64,000 nucleotides of DNA, taken from the NCBI RefSeq assembly GCF_000714535.1, contig NZ_AUND01000038.1, forward strand, positions 1 to 64,000, in the 5' to 3' direction. The notes under the pieces are model-generated. The model made no database searches, was not told where the DNA came from, and saw only the letters and a list, made by a program, of their open reading frames with translations. This document shows positions 1-9,250 of this stretch, in pieces (the first letter of the stretch is position 1; each line of letters begins with the position of its first letter). The translations under genes and the position numbers were made by a program. The DNA is from Thioclava pacifica DSM 10166 (GTDB lineage Bacteria; Pseudomonadota; Alphaproteobacteria; Rhodobacterales; Rhodobacteraceae).

Positions 1-432
1 GATGGCGACGCGCTGGCGCTGACCGCCCGAAAGCTGGCCGGGCCGACGATCGAGATAGTCGCCAAGGTTGAGAACCTTCGCCGCCGCCTCCACGCGCTTG
101 TCGATCTCGGCCTGGTCGAACTTCGCCATCTTCAGCGGGAAGGCGATGTTCTTGCGCACCGACATATGCGGGTAGAGCGCATAGCTCTGGAACACCATGG
201 CGAGGCGGCGCTTGGCTGGCACAAGCCCGGTCGCATCGGTGCCGTCGATCGCGATCGTGCCGCTCGAGACATCCTCGAGCCCCGCGATCAGGCGCAGAAG
301 CGTTGACTTGCCGCACCCCGATGGGCCGACGAAGACGACGAACTCGCCATCGTTGATCTCCAGATCGAGCGGCGGAATGACCTCGACCTCGCCGAATTTC
401 TTGGTGACCTTGGAAAGGGTGATCTGTCCCAT
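1..432 (-). CDS. smoK: Polyol/sugar ABC transporter ATP-binding protein (partial)
   Basis: The 3' end lies beyond the window, so only the first ~144 residues are present. They include the Walker A motif GPSGCGKST near residue 37, the Q-loop region [12 protein letters not shown] and the signature [11 protein letters not shown] at the edge. This is the MalK/UgpC/SmoK type of cytoplasmic ATPase, which drives import through two MalFG-like permeases and normally has a C-terminal regulatory TOBE domain. That domain would be off-window. It follows smoG by 10 bp as the last visible gene of the minus-strand operon. The polyol substrate is inferred from the binding protein encoded upstream in the operon, not from this gene. 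A general sugar ATPase shared with other importers cannot be excluded. Confidence 0.88.
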   Translation of the reverse strand, partial: MGQITLSKVTKKFGEVEVIPPLDLEINDGEFVVFVGPSGCGKSTLLRLIAGLEDVSSGTIAIDGTDATGLVPAKRRLAMVFQSYALYPHMSVRKNIAFPLKMAKFDQAEIDKRVEAAAKVLNLGDYLDRRPGQLSGGQRQRVAI

Positions 433-442
433 GTCGCGCCCC

Positions 443-1273
443 TTATTTCACCGCGCCGAAGGTCAGGCCGCGGACAAGCTGTTTCTGAGAGAACCACCCC
501 AGGATCAGGATCGGCGCGATGGCCATCATGGAGGCGGCGGAGAGTTTGGCGTAGAAAAGGCCCTCGGGGCTGGAATAGGAGGCGATGAAAGCCGTGAGCG
601 GTGCTGCATTCGCAGCCGTCAGGTTCAGCGTCCAGAAGGCCTCGTTCCAGGCGAGGATGACGTTCAGCAGAAGCGTCGAAGCGATCCCCGGCACCGCCAT
701 CGGCGTCAGGATATGGATCACCTCTTCGCGCAGGCCCGCGCCATCCATGCGGGCAGCTTCAAGGATCTCGCCGGGGATTTCCTTGAAGTAGGTGTAGAGC
801 ATCCAGACGATGATCGGTAGGTTGATCAAAGTCAGGATGATCACCAGACCCGTGCGCGTATCCATCAATCCGGTGTTCTTGAAGAGCAGGAAGATCGGGA
901 TCAGCACGCCCACCGGCGGCAGCATCTTGGTCGAGAGCATCCACATCAGAACGTCCTTGGTCCGCTTGCCGGGCACGAAAGCCATCGACCAGGCGGCGGG
1001 GATCGCGATGATCAGACCGAGCACGGTCGAGCCGACCGAGATCACCACCGAGTTCATGAAATGCAGGAAGTAGTCCGAGCGCTCATTGACCTCGATGTAG
1101 TTCTCCAGCGTCCAGTTGAAGAAGAGGAAATGCGGCGGTGTGGCAACGGCCTCTCCTTCGGTCTTGAACGAGGTCAGGAAGGTCCAGAGGATCGGGAAGA
1201 AGATCAGGAAAGCCATAGCCCAGGCGAGGGCGGTCACGATCACGCGGCGGCGGGTGGAAACTCTGCGAGCCAT
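443..1273 (-). CDS. smoG: Polyol/sugar ABC transporter permease, MalG/SmoG type
   Basis: Inner-membrane permease of 276 residues, the usual length for MalG-type subunits. One transmembrane segment lies at residues ~12-34, followed by a periplasmic stretch and a further bundle of about five segments. The cytoplasmic coupling loop for the ATPase is visible as EAARMDGAG around residues 172-180, the classic EAA motif. It pairs with SmoF to form the channel. The start has a GAGGAGGG ribosome site just upstream. The stop lies 10 bp from the smoK start, so the two genes are co-transcribed. Assignment to polyol rather than other sugars rests on operon context. Confidence 0.9.
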   Translation of the reverse strand: MARRVSTRRRVIVTALAWAMAFLIFFPILWTFLTSFKTEGEAVATPPHFLFFNWTLENYIEVNERSDYFLHFMNSVVISVGSTVLGLIIAIPAAWSMAFVPGKRTKDVLMWMLSTKMLPPVGVLIPIFLLFKNTGLMDTRTGLVIILTLINLPIIVWMLYTYFKEIPGEILEAARMDGAGLREEVIHILTPMAVPGIASTLLLNVILAWNEAFWTLNLTAANAAPLTAFIASYSSPEGLFYAKLSAASMMAIAPILILGWFSQKQLVRGLTFGAVK

Positions 1274-1283
1274 GAAACCCTCC

Positions 1284-2156
1284 TCACGCGTCGAGGTTCT
1301 TGCCGATCATCCGCATCAGGAAGATCGCAACGATATTGGCGAGGATGACGGCGATGATGCCGCCGGCGGAGCCGCCGCCCACGTCGAACTGCAACAGCGA
1401 CTGGGCGTAGACGAGATAAGTCAGGTTGGTCGAGGCCGTTCCGGGCCCGCCATTCGTCGTGACCAGGATCTCGGCGAAGACCGAGAGCAGGAAGATCGTC
1501 TGGATCAGGATGACGACGGTGGTCGCGCGCGCCAGATGCGGCACGGTGATGTGGATGAAGCGCGAGATCGCTCCGGCCCCGTCCATCTCGGCGGCTTCCA
1601 TCTGTTCGCTATCAAGCGATTGCAGCGCGGTCAGCAGGATCAGCGTCGAGAAGGGCAGCCATTGCCAGGCCACGATCAGGATGACCGAGAACAGCGGCGC
1701 ATGGGCGAGGAAATCGAAGGGCGGCAGCCCGAGCGAGGTCGCGATCCAGCCGAACAGTCCGTTCACCGGGTTCATGAACATGTTCTTCCAGACCAGCGCC
1801 GAGACGGTGGGCATGACGAAGAAGGGGGCGATCACCAGGACCCTGACGATCCCCTGTCCCCAGATCGGCTGATCGAGGAGCAGCGCCAGCAGCGTACCGC
1901 CGACCGTGGTGATGAGGAGGACGCCCCCGACCAGCACCAGCGTATTGACCAACGCGGTGGTGAAGGCGGGATCGGTGAGGAAGTACTTGTAATTGTCGAA
2001 GCCGATGAAGTTATGCGCGCCCGGCATCAACAGATTGTAGTTGAGGAACGAGAAGTAGATCGTCATCGACAGCGGGACGATCATCCAGCCCAGCAGCAGC
2101 AGGACTGCTGGCGAGATCATCAGTCGCGAAGCGGCGCGTGAGTGCTTGGTGGCCAT
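1284..2156 (-). CDS. smoF: Polyol/sugar ABC transporter permease, MalF/SmoF type
   Basis: Inner-membrane permease of 290 residues with about six hydrophobic segments. The first is at ~15-37 after a basic N-terminus. The EAA coupling loop appears as EAAEMDGAGAISRF around residues 190-203, which is standard for binding-protein-dependent importers. It is the partner of the SmoG-type permease 10 bp downstream. A 73 bp gap with a strong hairpin separates it from the binding-protein gene upstream, so it is probably expressed at a lower level than that gene. A purine-rich ribosome site (GGGAGGGGGAG) precedes the ATG. Confidence 0.9.
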   Translation of the reverse strand: MATKHSRAASRLMISPAVLLLLGWMIVPLSMTIYFSFLNYNLLMPGAHNFIGFDNYKYFLTDPAFTTALVNTLVLVGGVLLITTVGGTLLALLLDQPIWGQGIVRVLVIAPFFVMPTVSALVWKNMFMNPVNGLFGWIATSLGLPPFDFLAHAPLFSVILIVAWQWLPFSTLILLTALQSLDSEQMEAAEMDGAGAISRFIHITVPHLARATTVVILIQTIFLLSVFAEILVTTNGGPGTASTNLTYLVYAQSLLQFDVGGGSAGGIIAVILANIVAIFLMRMIGKNLDA

Positions 2157-2189
2157 CTCCCCCTCCCTAGTTTGACGGCAGAATTTGGT

Positions 2190-2217
2190 GGCGGGGCCGG
2201 TGTGGGGCGGCCCCGCC
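2190..2217 (-). terminator. Attenuator-like hairpin between smoE and smoF
   Basis: A perfect 10 bp stem (GGCGGGGCCG at 2190-2199 paired with 2208-2217) with an 8 nt loop lies just after the binding-protein stop codon. No U-run follows it on the minus strand. It is therefore more likely a partial terminator or 3'-end stabiliser that keeps binding-protein mRNA in excess over permease mRNA, a common arrangement in ABC importer operons. Confidence 0.6.
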
Positions 2218-2229
2218 GGGGTGGGCGGC

Positions 2230-3549
2230 TTACTTGATGTAGCCAGCCTTCTTCATTTCGCGCTCGGTCAGGGCTTGCGCGTTTTGCAGCGCCTGATCGG
2301 CCGAGATCTGTCCCGCGAGGGCCGCCGAGAACTGCTGGCCAACGGCGGTGCCGATCGCCTGGAACTCGGGGATCGCGACGAATTGCACGCCGGTATAGGG
2401 CACCTCCTGTACCGAGGGGTTCTTCGGATCAGCCGCATTGATCGACTTCAGCGTCAGATCCGCAAAGGGGGCCGCGCTGGTGTAGTCGGGGTTCTCGTAG
2501 AGCGAGGTACGCGTGCCCGGGGGCACATTCGCCCAACCTTCTTTCGAGGCGACGAGCGCGGTGTATTCCTTCGAGGTGGCCCATTCGATGAAGGTCTTTG
2601 CGGCCTCTTCCTTCTGGGTGCCCGCCGGGATCGCCAGCGTCCAGGCCCAGAGCCAGTTGCCGTTCTTCGCCACGCCGTCCTTGTGCGGGGCCATCGCGAA
2701 GCCGACCTGATCGGCGACTTTGCTGTCCTTGGGGTTGGTCACGAAGGAGGCGGCGACGGTCGCGTCCATCCACATGCCGCACTTGCCCTGCTGGAACAGC
2801 GCCAGGTTCTCGTTGAAGCCGTTCGACGAGGCGCCTGGCGGGCCGTATTCGTTCATCAGGGTCAGGTAGGTGGTCAGCGTGTCCTTCCACTCCGGCGTGT
2901 TAAACTGCGGGTTCCAGTCCATGTCGAACCAGCGGCCGCCCATCGAGTTGTCCATCGCCGAAAGGAAAGCCATGTTCTCGCCCCAGCCGGCCTTGCCGCG
3001 CAGGCAGATGCCGTAGATGCCCGCTTCCTTGTCGGTCATCGCGGCGGCGGCTTTCTCGATGTCGCCCCAGGTCGGGTCCTCGGGCATGGTGAGCCCGGCC
3101 TTCTCCATCAGATCCTTGCGATACATGGTGAAGGAGCTCTCGCCGTAGAAGGGCAGGGCGTAGAGATGGTCGTCCAGCGTCAGGCCCGAGCGGATCGCCG
3201 GAAGCAGGTCGTTCACGTCATAGCTGTCGGGCAGGTCGTCGAGCGGCACGAGCCAGCCCTGCTTGCCCCAGATCGGAACCTCGTAGGTGCCGATGGTCAT
3301 CACGTCATACTGACCGGCCTTGGTCGCCACGTCCGTCGTCACCTTCTGGCGCAGGACGTTCTCTTCCATGGTGACCCAGTTCACCTTGATGTCGGGATGC
3401 GCGGCGTAGAAGTCGTCCATCAGCCCCTGCATACGGATCATGTCGCCGTTGTTCACGGTCGCGACGGTGATGGTGGTCTCTGCCATTGCGCCGCCGGCAG
3501 CCAAGCCGAGGACGCACGCGCCCGCGAGCGCGTGAAACTTCATTGTCAT
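2230..3549 (-). CDS. smoE: Periplasmic polyol-binding protein of ABC transporter
   Basis: A 439-residue extracellular solute-binding protein (family 1). An N-terminal signal peptide (MTMKFHALAG... ending at AMA-ET, residues ~1-24) targets it to the periplasm. The segment TIGTYEVPIWGKQGWLVPL at ~80-100 is what I recognise from sorbitol/mannitol binding proteins (SmoE/MtlE), which is the basis for the substrate call. I chose the ATG at 3549 over the longer reading frame because GGGAGGAG lies 5 bp upstream of it and the signal peptide then starts correctly. It delivers substrate to SmoF/SmoG. Sorbitol, mannitol or another sugar alcohol cannot be separated by reading. Confidence 0.9.
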   Translation of the reverse strand: MTMKFHALAGACVLGLAAGGAMAETTITVATVNNGDMIRMQGLMDDFYAAHPDIKVNWVTMEENVLRQKVTTDVATKAGQYDVMTIGTYEVPIWGKQGWLVPLDDLPDSYDVNDLLPAIRSGLTLDDHLYALPFYGESSFTMYRKDLMEKAGLTMPEDPTWGDIEKAAAAMTDKEAGIYGICLRGKAGWGENMAFLSAMDNSMGGRWFDMDWNPQFNTPEWKDTLTTYLTLMNEYGPPGASSNGFNENLALFQQGKCGMWMDATVAASFVTNPKDSKVADQVGFAMAPHKDGVAKNGNWLWAWTLAIPAGTQKEEAAKTFIEWATSKEYTALVASKEGWANVPPGTRTSLYENPDYTSAAPFADLTLKSINAADPKNPSVQEVPYTGVQFVAIPEFQAIGTAVGQQFSAALAGQISADQALQNAQALTEREMKKAGYIK

Positions 3550-3576
3550 GTTTCTCCTCCCAAAGAATCCGGGCAA

Positions 3577-3602
3577 TTGCTCGGTATGTGGGCGGATGCT
3601 CA
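3577..3602 (-). promoter_or_regulatory. Candidate SorC-regulator operator upstream of smoE
   Basis: On the minus strand two half-sites, TGAGCAT and CGAGCAA, are spaced 19 bp apart between the regulator stop and the smoE ribosome site. A closely matching pair (TGAGCAA twice, 20 bp apart) lies upstream of the first gene of the operon. The shared motif suggests an operator, but this is inference from two sites only. Confidence 0.35.
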
Positions 3603-3664
3603 CTCATGCGCGATTTTCTGTCAACTCCCTTTTCGAGAGCATTTCGTATTCCGCGGGGGAAAGA

Positions 3665-4621
3665 TCAGGCGAGCAGCGCCTCGACGGTCTCTTCAGATGT
3701 CACCAACCCGTTGAGCAGACGGCCCTTTAGCGCCGCGCGCAGGGGGGTGACCTTTTCGGGGCCGGCGGCGATGCCGATTGTGTGAGCGCCCTCCCGACCT
3801 CCCGGACGCAAGCCGCCGACGCGCCGCGACAGGCGGCTTTCAAGGTAGCGCCCCTCAGAATCGAAGCACCAGGAGGCGATCTCGCCCACCGCACCAAGGG
3901 CGCGCTCCTCGCGCAGATCCTCGGCCGAGATGAACCCGTCGACGTAAAGTGGTGCGCTCTCGGTCATCTGGCCGACACCGACGAAGGTCACATCGGCCTC
4001 CGCCGCGAGCAGCGCCACGATCTTGAGCTGCGGCAGCGCATAGAAACTGCGCCGGATTTCGGGGTCATCGAGCAGCACTGGCAGCGGCATCGGGTAGTGG
4101 CGCGCGTTCAGTTTGTCGGCCGCACGCATGATCACGTCATAATTCGAGGCGGTCCCATCAGGAGAGATGTTGCCGATTAGCGAAACGAGCTTGTGATGCT
4201 CACAGTTGATCTTCGGCAATTCCTCGACCATCGCACGCAGCGCGCGCCCGGTGCCAAGCGCGATCGTCTGCGGTTCGGGCTGGCGCAGGAACCGCTCCAT
4301 CACGCTCGCCGCGACGGGGGCGATGGCATGTGTCGGATCGGCGCCCTCACCCAAGCGCGGGGCGACACGGACGGTTTTCAGGTCAAAGCGCCGTTTCAGT
4401 TCGGCCTCAAGCGCGAGGCATCCCGCGATCCGATGCTCCAGCCGGACATGGATCAAACCCTCCGTCATCGCCTTGGATACAAGGCGCTGGGCGCGTTGGC
4501 GTGACACGCCAAGCTCGGTTGCGATCTGATCCTGGGTCAGCCCGCCGACATAATAGAGCCAGGCCGCACGCGCGGCTTCGTCGGTCGCGCTTTCCTCGGG
4601 ATCGGACAGGGGCTTTTTCAT
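3665..4621 (-). CDS. SorC/DeoR-like family transcriptional regulator of the polyol operon
   Basis: About 318 residues. The N-terminal helix-turn-helix GLTQDQIATELGVSRQRAQRLVSKA lies at ~27-51, followed by a sugar-binding domain typical of SorC-family regulators (IALGTGRALRAM, a phosphosugar-isomerase-like fold, at ~120-131). These proteins bind a sugar phosphate and control the neighbouring operon. The start MKKPLSD at 4621 was chosen because it overlaps the stop of the preceding HAD gene by one base (TGATG). The longer open frame upstream runs antisense through that gene's frame and is not believed. It sits between the phosphatase and the transporter, consistent with local control of polyol uptake. 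Confidence 0.88.
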   Translation of the reverse strand: MKKPLSDPEESATDEAARAAWLYYVGGLTQDQIATELGVSRQRAQRLVSKAMTEGLIHVRLEHRIAGCLALEAELKRRFDLKTVRVAPRLGEGADPTHAIAPVAASVMERFLRQPEPQTIALGTGRALRAMVEELPKINCEHHKLVSLIGNISPDGTASNYDVIMRAADKLNARHYPMPLPVLLDDPEIRRSFYALPQLKIVALLAAEADVTFVGVGQMTESAPLYVDGFISAEDLREERALGAVGEIASWCFDSEGRYLESRLSRRVGGLRPGGREGAHTIGIAAGPEKVTPLRAALKGRLLNGLVTSEETVEALLA

Positions 4622-5304
4622 CAGCGGGCGGTTTCCTTCACTAGCAGCTCCGGAAATTGCACGAAAAAGCGCGAAAAGCCATCGAGTGTTGTTTCGGGGC
4701 GTGGCATGTCTTCGGGCAAACGCAGGTCGATCATGTGGCTGCCGCCGGTGAAATGGCACAGTCGCATCCCGGCAGCGTGTCCTGCGCGAAGGCCCATCAG
4801 GCTGTCCTCGATCACCAGGCAACGCGCCGGTTCGGCGCCCATCTCGGCCGCAGCATGAAGGAAGAGATCTGGAGCGGGTTTGCCATTGGCGACCTGCGAG
4901 GCGGTGAAAACGCGAGGCCCGAAGGCTTCGGAAAGCCCTGTGAGCTGCAGCGAGCGCGTGACGCGCGCTGGGCTCGAAGAAGTTGCGGCGCAAAACGGCA
5001 CCGCAAGGCGTTCCAATACATCGGCGACCCCCGGCATGATTGTCAGATCACGTTCGAAGGCGGCCAAGAGCCGGGCGCGGTAATCGGCCTCGAACTGGTC
5101 GGGCAGGGTGATGCCAAACTCTTCGCGCACGCGCTGAAGCACCACCGGATAGCTGCGCCCGAGAAAGTTCCGGGCGACGAACCCCATGTCGATCTCGATG
5201 CCATGTTCGGCCAGTTCGGCAATCAGCATCCGCGCGCTGATCACCTCGCTGTCGATCAGCACCCCATCGCAATCGAAGATCACGAGATCGATCGCTGCCC
5301 GCAT
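4621..5304 (-). CDS. HAD-superfamily hydrolase, beta-phosphoglucomutase/phosphatase-like
   Basis: About 227 residues. HAD motif I is IFDCDGVLIDSE near the N-terminus with the nucleophile Asp. Motif II is the ATSSSPARV Ser region around 108-116, and motifs III/IV are GKPAPDLFLHAA and VIEDSLMGLRAG. The helical cap between motifs I and II places it in the CbbY/PGMB subgroup that dephosphorylates or isomerises small sugar phosphates. The start at 5304 has GAGGGAAA upstream and is preferred to an ATG 36 bp further out. As first gene of the polyol operon it may handle a polyol phosphate, but no substrate can be read from sequence. Confidence 0.85.
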   Translation of the reverse strand: MRAAIDLVIFDCDGVLIDSEVISARMLIAELAEHGIEIDMGFVARNFLGRSYPVVLQRVREEFGITLPDQFEADYRARLLAAFERDLTIMPGVADVLERLAVPFCAATSSSPARVTRSLQLTGLSEAFGPRVFTASQVANGKPAPDLFLHAAAEMGAEPARCLVIEDSLMGLRAGHAAGMRLCHFTGGSHMIDLRLPEDMPRPETTLDGFSRFFVQFPELLVKETAR

Positions 5305-5333
5305 TTCCGCTTTCCCTCGATGCCTCTGTGCTG

Positions 5334-5360
5334 TGAGCAAGTTATCGCAAGGATGAGCAA
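5334..5360. promoter_or_regulatory. Candidate SorC-regulator operator upstream of the polyol operon
   Basis: A direct repeat TGAGCAA at 5334-5340 and 5354-5360 (20 bp period, two helical turns) lies 30-56 bp upstream of the HAD start. The second copy also forms TGAG-N6-CTCA. A similar pair precedes smoE. This is a candidate binding site for the SorC-like regulator, inferred from position and recurrence. Confidence 0.35.
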
Positions 5361-5447
5361 TTTCTCAAGCATCACGTATGACCTGCCCAGAGGGCGGGCC
5401 GCCCGGCCGGCTCGTTGCAAGCCGCGCCTGCTGCGCGATGATCGGTG

Positions 5448-6995
5448 TCAGGAAATTTTTGCCTCGGCCTTGAGCGCGCTGGCCAGCGAGCGGAAACGCG
5501 ACTCGGCCACCTCGCCAAACAGCGCCGTGCCGCGCTTGGTCAGCTTCAGTTCCAGAACGCCCTTCTTGGCCGAATATTTCAGCTCGCCCGCATCGTCGGG
5601 GCTGTGGGTCGCGAACATCGAGCCGAAACGCATCGCCTTGCCGAGCACTTCCGCTTCCTGAATCTCCTCGTCGCTCAGAAGCGGCAGGAAGGGCTCCAGC
5701 CGCGAGCCGCTGCGCGAGTTCTTGTAGCGGTGAAGAAGGGTCACGCCGAGCCAGATCCGTTCCGCATGGCTCATCGCGGAATAGTTCGCGCGGGTGACGT
5801 TCTCGAAACAAGCCTCGGCGCGGTAATCCGGATGGGTACGCCATGTCGTGTCATGTAGCAGGCAGGCCGCGCGCACGAGCCGGAATTTCTCGGGGGGCAG
5901 CGGGCCGAAGATCGGCTCGATGAAGGCGTGCAGCTTCTTGCCGAAGCCGGGCATTCGGCTCATCACCCGCTCGGTATGACGCGCGGCTTCGACCAGCGGG
6001 TCACGGCGGCGCAGGCGTTCGGGCATTTGCTCATACAGCAGCCCTTCGCGGATCCCGTAGGCGGAAACGTCGATTTCCTTCGGGCCGAAAGTGTCGATCA
6101 GCTCGCGAAGAACCTGCGTTGCAAGCGGCACCAGGTCCATCCGCGCCGAGGACGTGCCCGTCTTGGCCCGCAGCTTTTCGTTGTCGGATTTGGCGATCCA
6201 GTCGATCGTCTCCATCACCCCGTCCGGGTCCATCCGGTATTCGTGCAGCACCAGCAGCGGATAGCCGCGTCGTTCCATGTCGAGCCGCGCGATCGCCCGC
6301 CACGACCCGCCCACAAGATAGATGCGTTCGTGGCTGGTGCCGACCTGTGCGGCGAGCTCGGCCATCGTCGCCTGGATATGCGCGGTGACGGCTTTCTTGC
6401 CGCCCTCGATCTGTTGCAGGCGGAACGGGCCCAGCTGTGAAGTGGCGCGGCGCCAGACCTTGCCGGCGCGGATCTCGGCCAGCTCCATCGAGTTGCCGCC
6501 GATATCGCAAACGAGCCCTTCGGCCTCGGGCCAGCCCAGCAGCACGCCCTGTGCCGAGAGCCGTGCCTCTTCGATCCCGTCGATCACATGGACCTTGAGC
6601 CCGGTCTCTTTCTCGATCTGCGCGTGATATTCCGGGCCGTCCTTGGCATCGCGCATCGCGGCGGTCGCGACGCAGGTGAGCGGGCCGATATCCATTCCAT
6701 CAGCCAGCGCCGCGAAGCGTTTGAGTGCGACAAGACCGCGTGCGCGCCCCTCGGGATTGAGCCGGCCGGTCTCGGCCAGTCCCTGACCAAGGCCCGCCAT
6801 GACCTTCTCGTTGAAGAAATAGGCAGGGCTTCGCGCCGCGCCGTCGAACACCACCATCCGGATCGAGTTGGACCCGATATCGACAACGCCGACGCGCGAA
6901 AGCGCGCGCACGGAGGGGTCGTCGAAGAGCGGCTGGCCAAAGGGATCCCAATCGTCGCCATCAGCAAGTTCCAGCGGCGCCTTGTTTTTCGTCAT
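5448..6995 (-). CDS. ppx: Exopolyphosphatase, Ppx/GppA family
   Basis: A 515-residue protein of the actin-like ASKHA fold. It carries the phosphate-binding motif VVDIGSNSIRMVVFD at ~36-50 and the second loop VCDIGGNSMELAEI at ~163-176. These are the two nucleotide/phosphate loops of Ppx/GppA enzymes, which release phosphate from polyphosphate or hydrolyse pppGpp. The C-terminal part (from ~340) contains an HD-like helical region (LLHDTTWRTHPDYR). It lies 39 bp downstream of ppk in the same direction, so synthesis and breakdown of polyphosphate are encoded together. Whether it prefers polyphosphate or pppGpp is not decidable here, but the ppk linkage favours polyphosphate. Confidence 0.92.
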   Translation of the reverse strand: MTKNKAPLELADGDDWDPFGQPLFDDPSVRALSRVGVVDIGSNSIRMVVFDGAARSPAYFFNEKVMAGLGQGLAETGRLNPEGRARGLVALKRFAALADGMDIGPLTCVATAAMRDAKDGPEYHAQIEKETGLKVHVIDGIEEARLSAQGVLLGWPEAEGLVCDIGGNSMELAEIRAGKVWRRATSQLGPFRLQQIEGGKKAVTAHIQATMAELAAQVGTSHERIYLVGGSWRAIARLDMERRGYPLLVLHEYRMDPDGVMETIDWIAKSDNEKLRAKTGTSSARMDLVPLATQVLRELIDTFGPKEIDVSAYGIREGLLYEQMPERLRRRDPLVEAARHTERVMSRMPGFGKKLHAFIEPIFGPLPPEKFRLVRAACLLHDTTWRTHPDYRAEACFENVTRANYSAMSHAERIWLGVTLLHRYKNSRSGSRLEPFLPLLSDEEIQEAEVLGKAMRFGSMFATHSPDDAGELKYSAKKGVLELKLTKRGTALFGEVAESRFRSLASALKAEAKIS

Positions 6996-7034
6996 CGAGC
7001 CTGTCCGAGTGAGTCGTCCGCCCCCACGCTAGGG

Positions 7035-9200
7035 CTAGTCGAAGCTATGGGCAAGTTTCGGAACGTCCTGTGCCCCTGCGGAACCCCGGCCCGAAAGCGA
7101 CGGGTACTCCATGAAGAAGCGGTGGCAGGAAAAGAGATCCTCCTTGCCCTCGGGCAGGTGGCGGATGAACTTTCCATCGGGTTGCAGGATCCAGCTCTGC
7201 GCCTCGTCGGCCATGTTCGCGGACATGATCTGGCCCACGATCTGCGCTTTCACCGTGGGGTTCTTCGCCTCGATCAGCGTCTCGACCCGGCGGTTGAGGT
7301 TGCGCCCCATCCAGTCAGCCGAGGAGAAGAACACCCGCGCCTCATCCGAGGGCAGGCTGTGGCCATTGCCGAAACAGACGATGCGTGAATGTTCGAGGAA
7401 GCGCCCGACGATGGATTTCACGCGGATATTTTCGGACAGCCCCTTGATGCCGGGGCGGATGCCGCAGATGCCGCGGATCACGAGCGAGATTTTCACCCCC
7501 GCCTGGCTCGCGGCATAAAGCGCGTCAATCACCTCGGATTCGATCAGCGAGTTCATTTTCGCCCAGATCTCGGCGGGTTTGCCCTGACGCGCATTCTCGG
7601 CCTCGCGTGCGATCAGCTCCAGAAGGCGCGGCTTCAGGGAGATCGGCGAGATCGCGAGATTTTCCAGCCCTTCGGGTTGCACATAGCCGGACAGGTAATT
7701 GAACACCTTCGTGGCATCGCGACCGAGGGCTGCATCGCAGGTGAAGAAGCTCAGGTCCGTGTAGATCTTCGCGGTGATCGGGTGGTAGTTGCCCGTGCCG
7801 TAATGGGTATAGGTCACGAGCTGGTCGCCCTCTCGGCGCACCACGGTCGAGATCTTGGCATGGGTCTTGTAGTTGATGAAGCCGTAGACGACATGCGCGC
7901 CCGAGCGCTCCAGTCGGCGCGACTGGCGGATGTTCGCGGCCTCGTCGAAGCGCGCTTTCAGCTCGACAAGTGCGGTCACCGACTTGCCGTTCTCGGCCGC
8001 CTCGCACAGTGAGGACACCACGGGGCTGTCTTTCGAGGTCCGGTAAAGCGTCTGCTTGATCGCCAGCACGTTGGGGTCGTTGGCCGCCTGATCGAGGAAA
8101 CGTACCACCAGATCGAAGGTCTCGTAGGGGTGGTGAAGCAGAATATCCTTCTGCTTGATCGCGGCGAACATGTCGCCCTCGTGATCCTGCACACGTTCGG
8201 GGACGCGCGGGGTGAAGGGCGGCCAGAGCAGGTCGGGACGTTCGCCCAGCACCAGTTCTTTCACATCGGCGATGCCGACGAGGCCTTTCTCCTGGACCAC
8301 GTCCTCGGGGGCGACATGCAGCTCGCGCATGACGAGGGCTTGCAGATCCTCGGGGGCACCGGCCGAGACCGACATGCGGATGACCTGGCCACGGCGGCGG
8401 CGCTTGAGCGCAGTTTCGAACTCGCGCACGAGGTCTTCGGCCTCGTCCTCGACTTCCAGATCGCTGTCGCGCAGCACCCGGAACGAGCAAGAGCCCACAT
8501 CCTTGTAGCCCGGAAAGAGCGAGCCGAGGTGCAGCATCAGGAGCTGTTCGAGCGGCAGGAAGCGCGCTTCGCCCGGCAGGCGCACGAAACGGTCGATCTG
8601 CTGCGGGATCGGCAGCAGGGCTTGCAGGCGCCGATGATCATTGTCGCGCTCCAGCTCCAGCGCGAGGCAGAAGCCCGTATTGGGGATGAAGGGGAAGGGG
8701 TGCGCCGGGTCGATCGCCAGCGGCGAGAGCACCGGGAAGACCTTGTTGAGAAAGTGATCCGAAAGGAAATCAAGATCGCGCTTGGTCAGGCGCGAGCGTG
8801 ACACGACATGGATGCCTTCGCGTTCCATCTCGCGCTTGAGTGCCGACCACGTCGCCTGCTGCGTATCCATCAGGCGGCGTGCATTCGCGTTGATCTTCTC
8901 GAGCTGATCCGCGGGCGAAAGCCCGTCATCGGAAGGGTTCACGTTCCCTTCGCGCACCAGCTCCATCAGGCCCGCGACGCGCACGGTGTAGAATTCGTCG
9001 AGGTTGGTGGCCGAGATCGACAGGAACCGCACCCGTTCCAGCAGGGGCACCCGCGGATTGCGCGCCTCTTCCAGTACTCGCCAGTTGAAGGCGAGCCAGC
9101 TCAGTTCGCGGTTGAAGAAACGCCCCGGTCCGGTGATCTCCGCCTCGGGCAGCGTGATCGGGGTGGGGAAGGGCGACTTGAGAAAATCGGCTTGTGTCAT
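7035..9200 (-). CDS. ppk: Polyphosphate kinase 1
   Basis: Full-length PPK1 of 721 residues, which makes polyphosphate from ATP reversibly. The N-terminal domain begins RFFNRELSWLAFNWRVLEEA. The phospholipase-D-like catalytic half contains HHPYETFDLVVRF, the conserved ALVELKARFDEAANI and HAKISTVVRREG, where the His is the autophosphorylated residue. The C-terminal half has SVDWMGRNLNRRVE-like residues (SSADWMGRNLNRRVET). It sits between hdaA and ppx on the minus strand, with gaps of 50 and 39 bp, in one likely operon. Confidence 0.96.
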   Translation of the reverse strand: MTQADFLKSPFPTPITLPEAEITGPGRFFNRELSWLAFNWRVLEEARNPRVPLLERVRFLSISATNLDEFYTVRVAGLMELVREGNVNPSDDGLSPADQLEKINANARRLMDTQQATWSALKREMEREGIHVVSRSRLTKRDLDFLSDHFLNKVFPVLSPLAIDPAHPFPFIPNTGFCLALELERDNDHRRLQALLPIPQQIDRFVRLPGEARFLPLEQLLMLHLGSLFPGYKDVGSCSFRVLRDSDLEVEDEAEDLVREFETALKRRRRGQVIRMSVSAGAPEDLQALVMRELHVAPEDVVQEKGLVGIADVKELVLGERPDLLWPPFTPRVPERVQDHEGDMFAAIKQKDILLHHPYETFDLVVRFLDQAANDPNVLAIKQTLYRTSKDSPVVSSLCEAAENGKSVTALVELKARFDEAANIRQSRRLERSGAHVVYGFINYKTHAKISTVVRREGDQLVTYTHYGTGNYHPITAKIYTDLSFFTCDAALGRDATKVFNYLSGYVQPEGLENLAISPISLKPRLLELIAREAENARQGKPAEIWAKMNSLIESEVIDALYAASQAGVKISLVIRGICGIRPGIKGLSENIRVKSIVGRFLEHSRIVCFGNGHSLPSDEARVFFSSADWMGRNLNRRVETLIEAKNPTVKAQIVGQIMSANMADEAQSWILQPDGKFIRHLPEGKEDLFSCHRFFMEYPSLSGRGSAGAQDVPKLAHSFD

Positions 9201-9250
9201 GGCGCGCTTATCGTTGGAGTTTGTAATGCCTGAATGACAGTTTGCGCGGC

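Noticed and set aside
1116-2141. Long plus-strand frames opposite the smoF/smoG genes
   Set aside because: Antisense shadows typical of GC-rich DNA. The minus-strand frames have recognised permease motifs and ribosome sites.
3665-4993. Long N-terminal extension of the SorC-like regulator
   Set aside because: The extension lies inside the HAD gene in another frame. The ATG at 4621 overlaps the HAD stop and puts the helix-turn-helix at the normal position.
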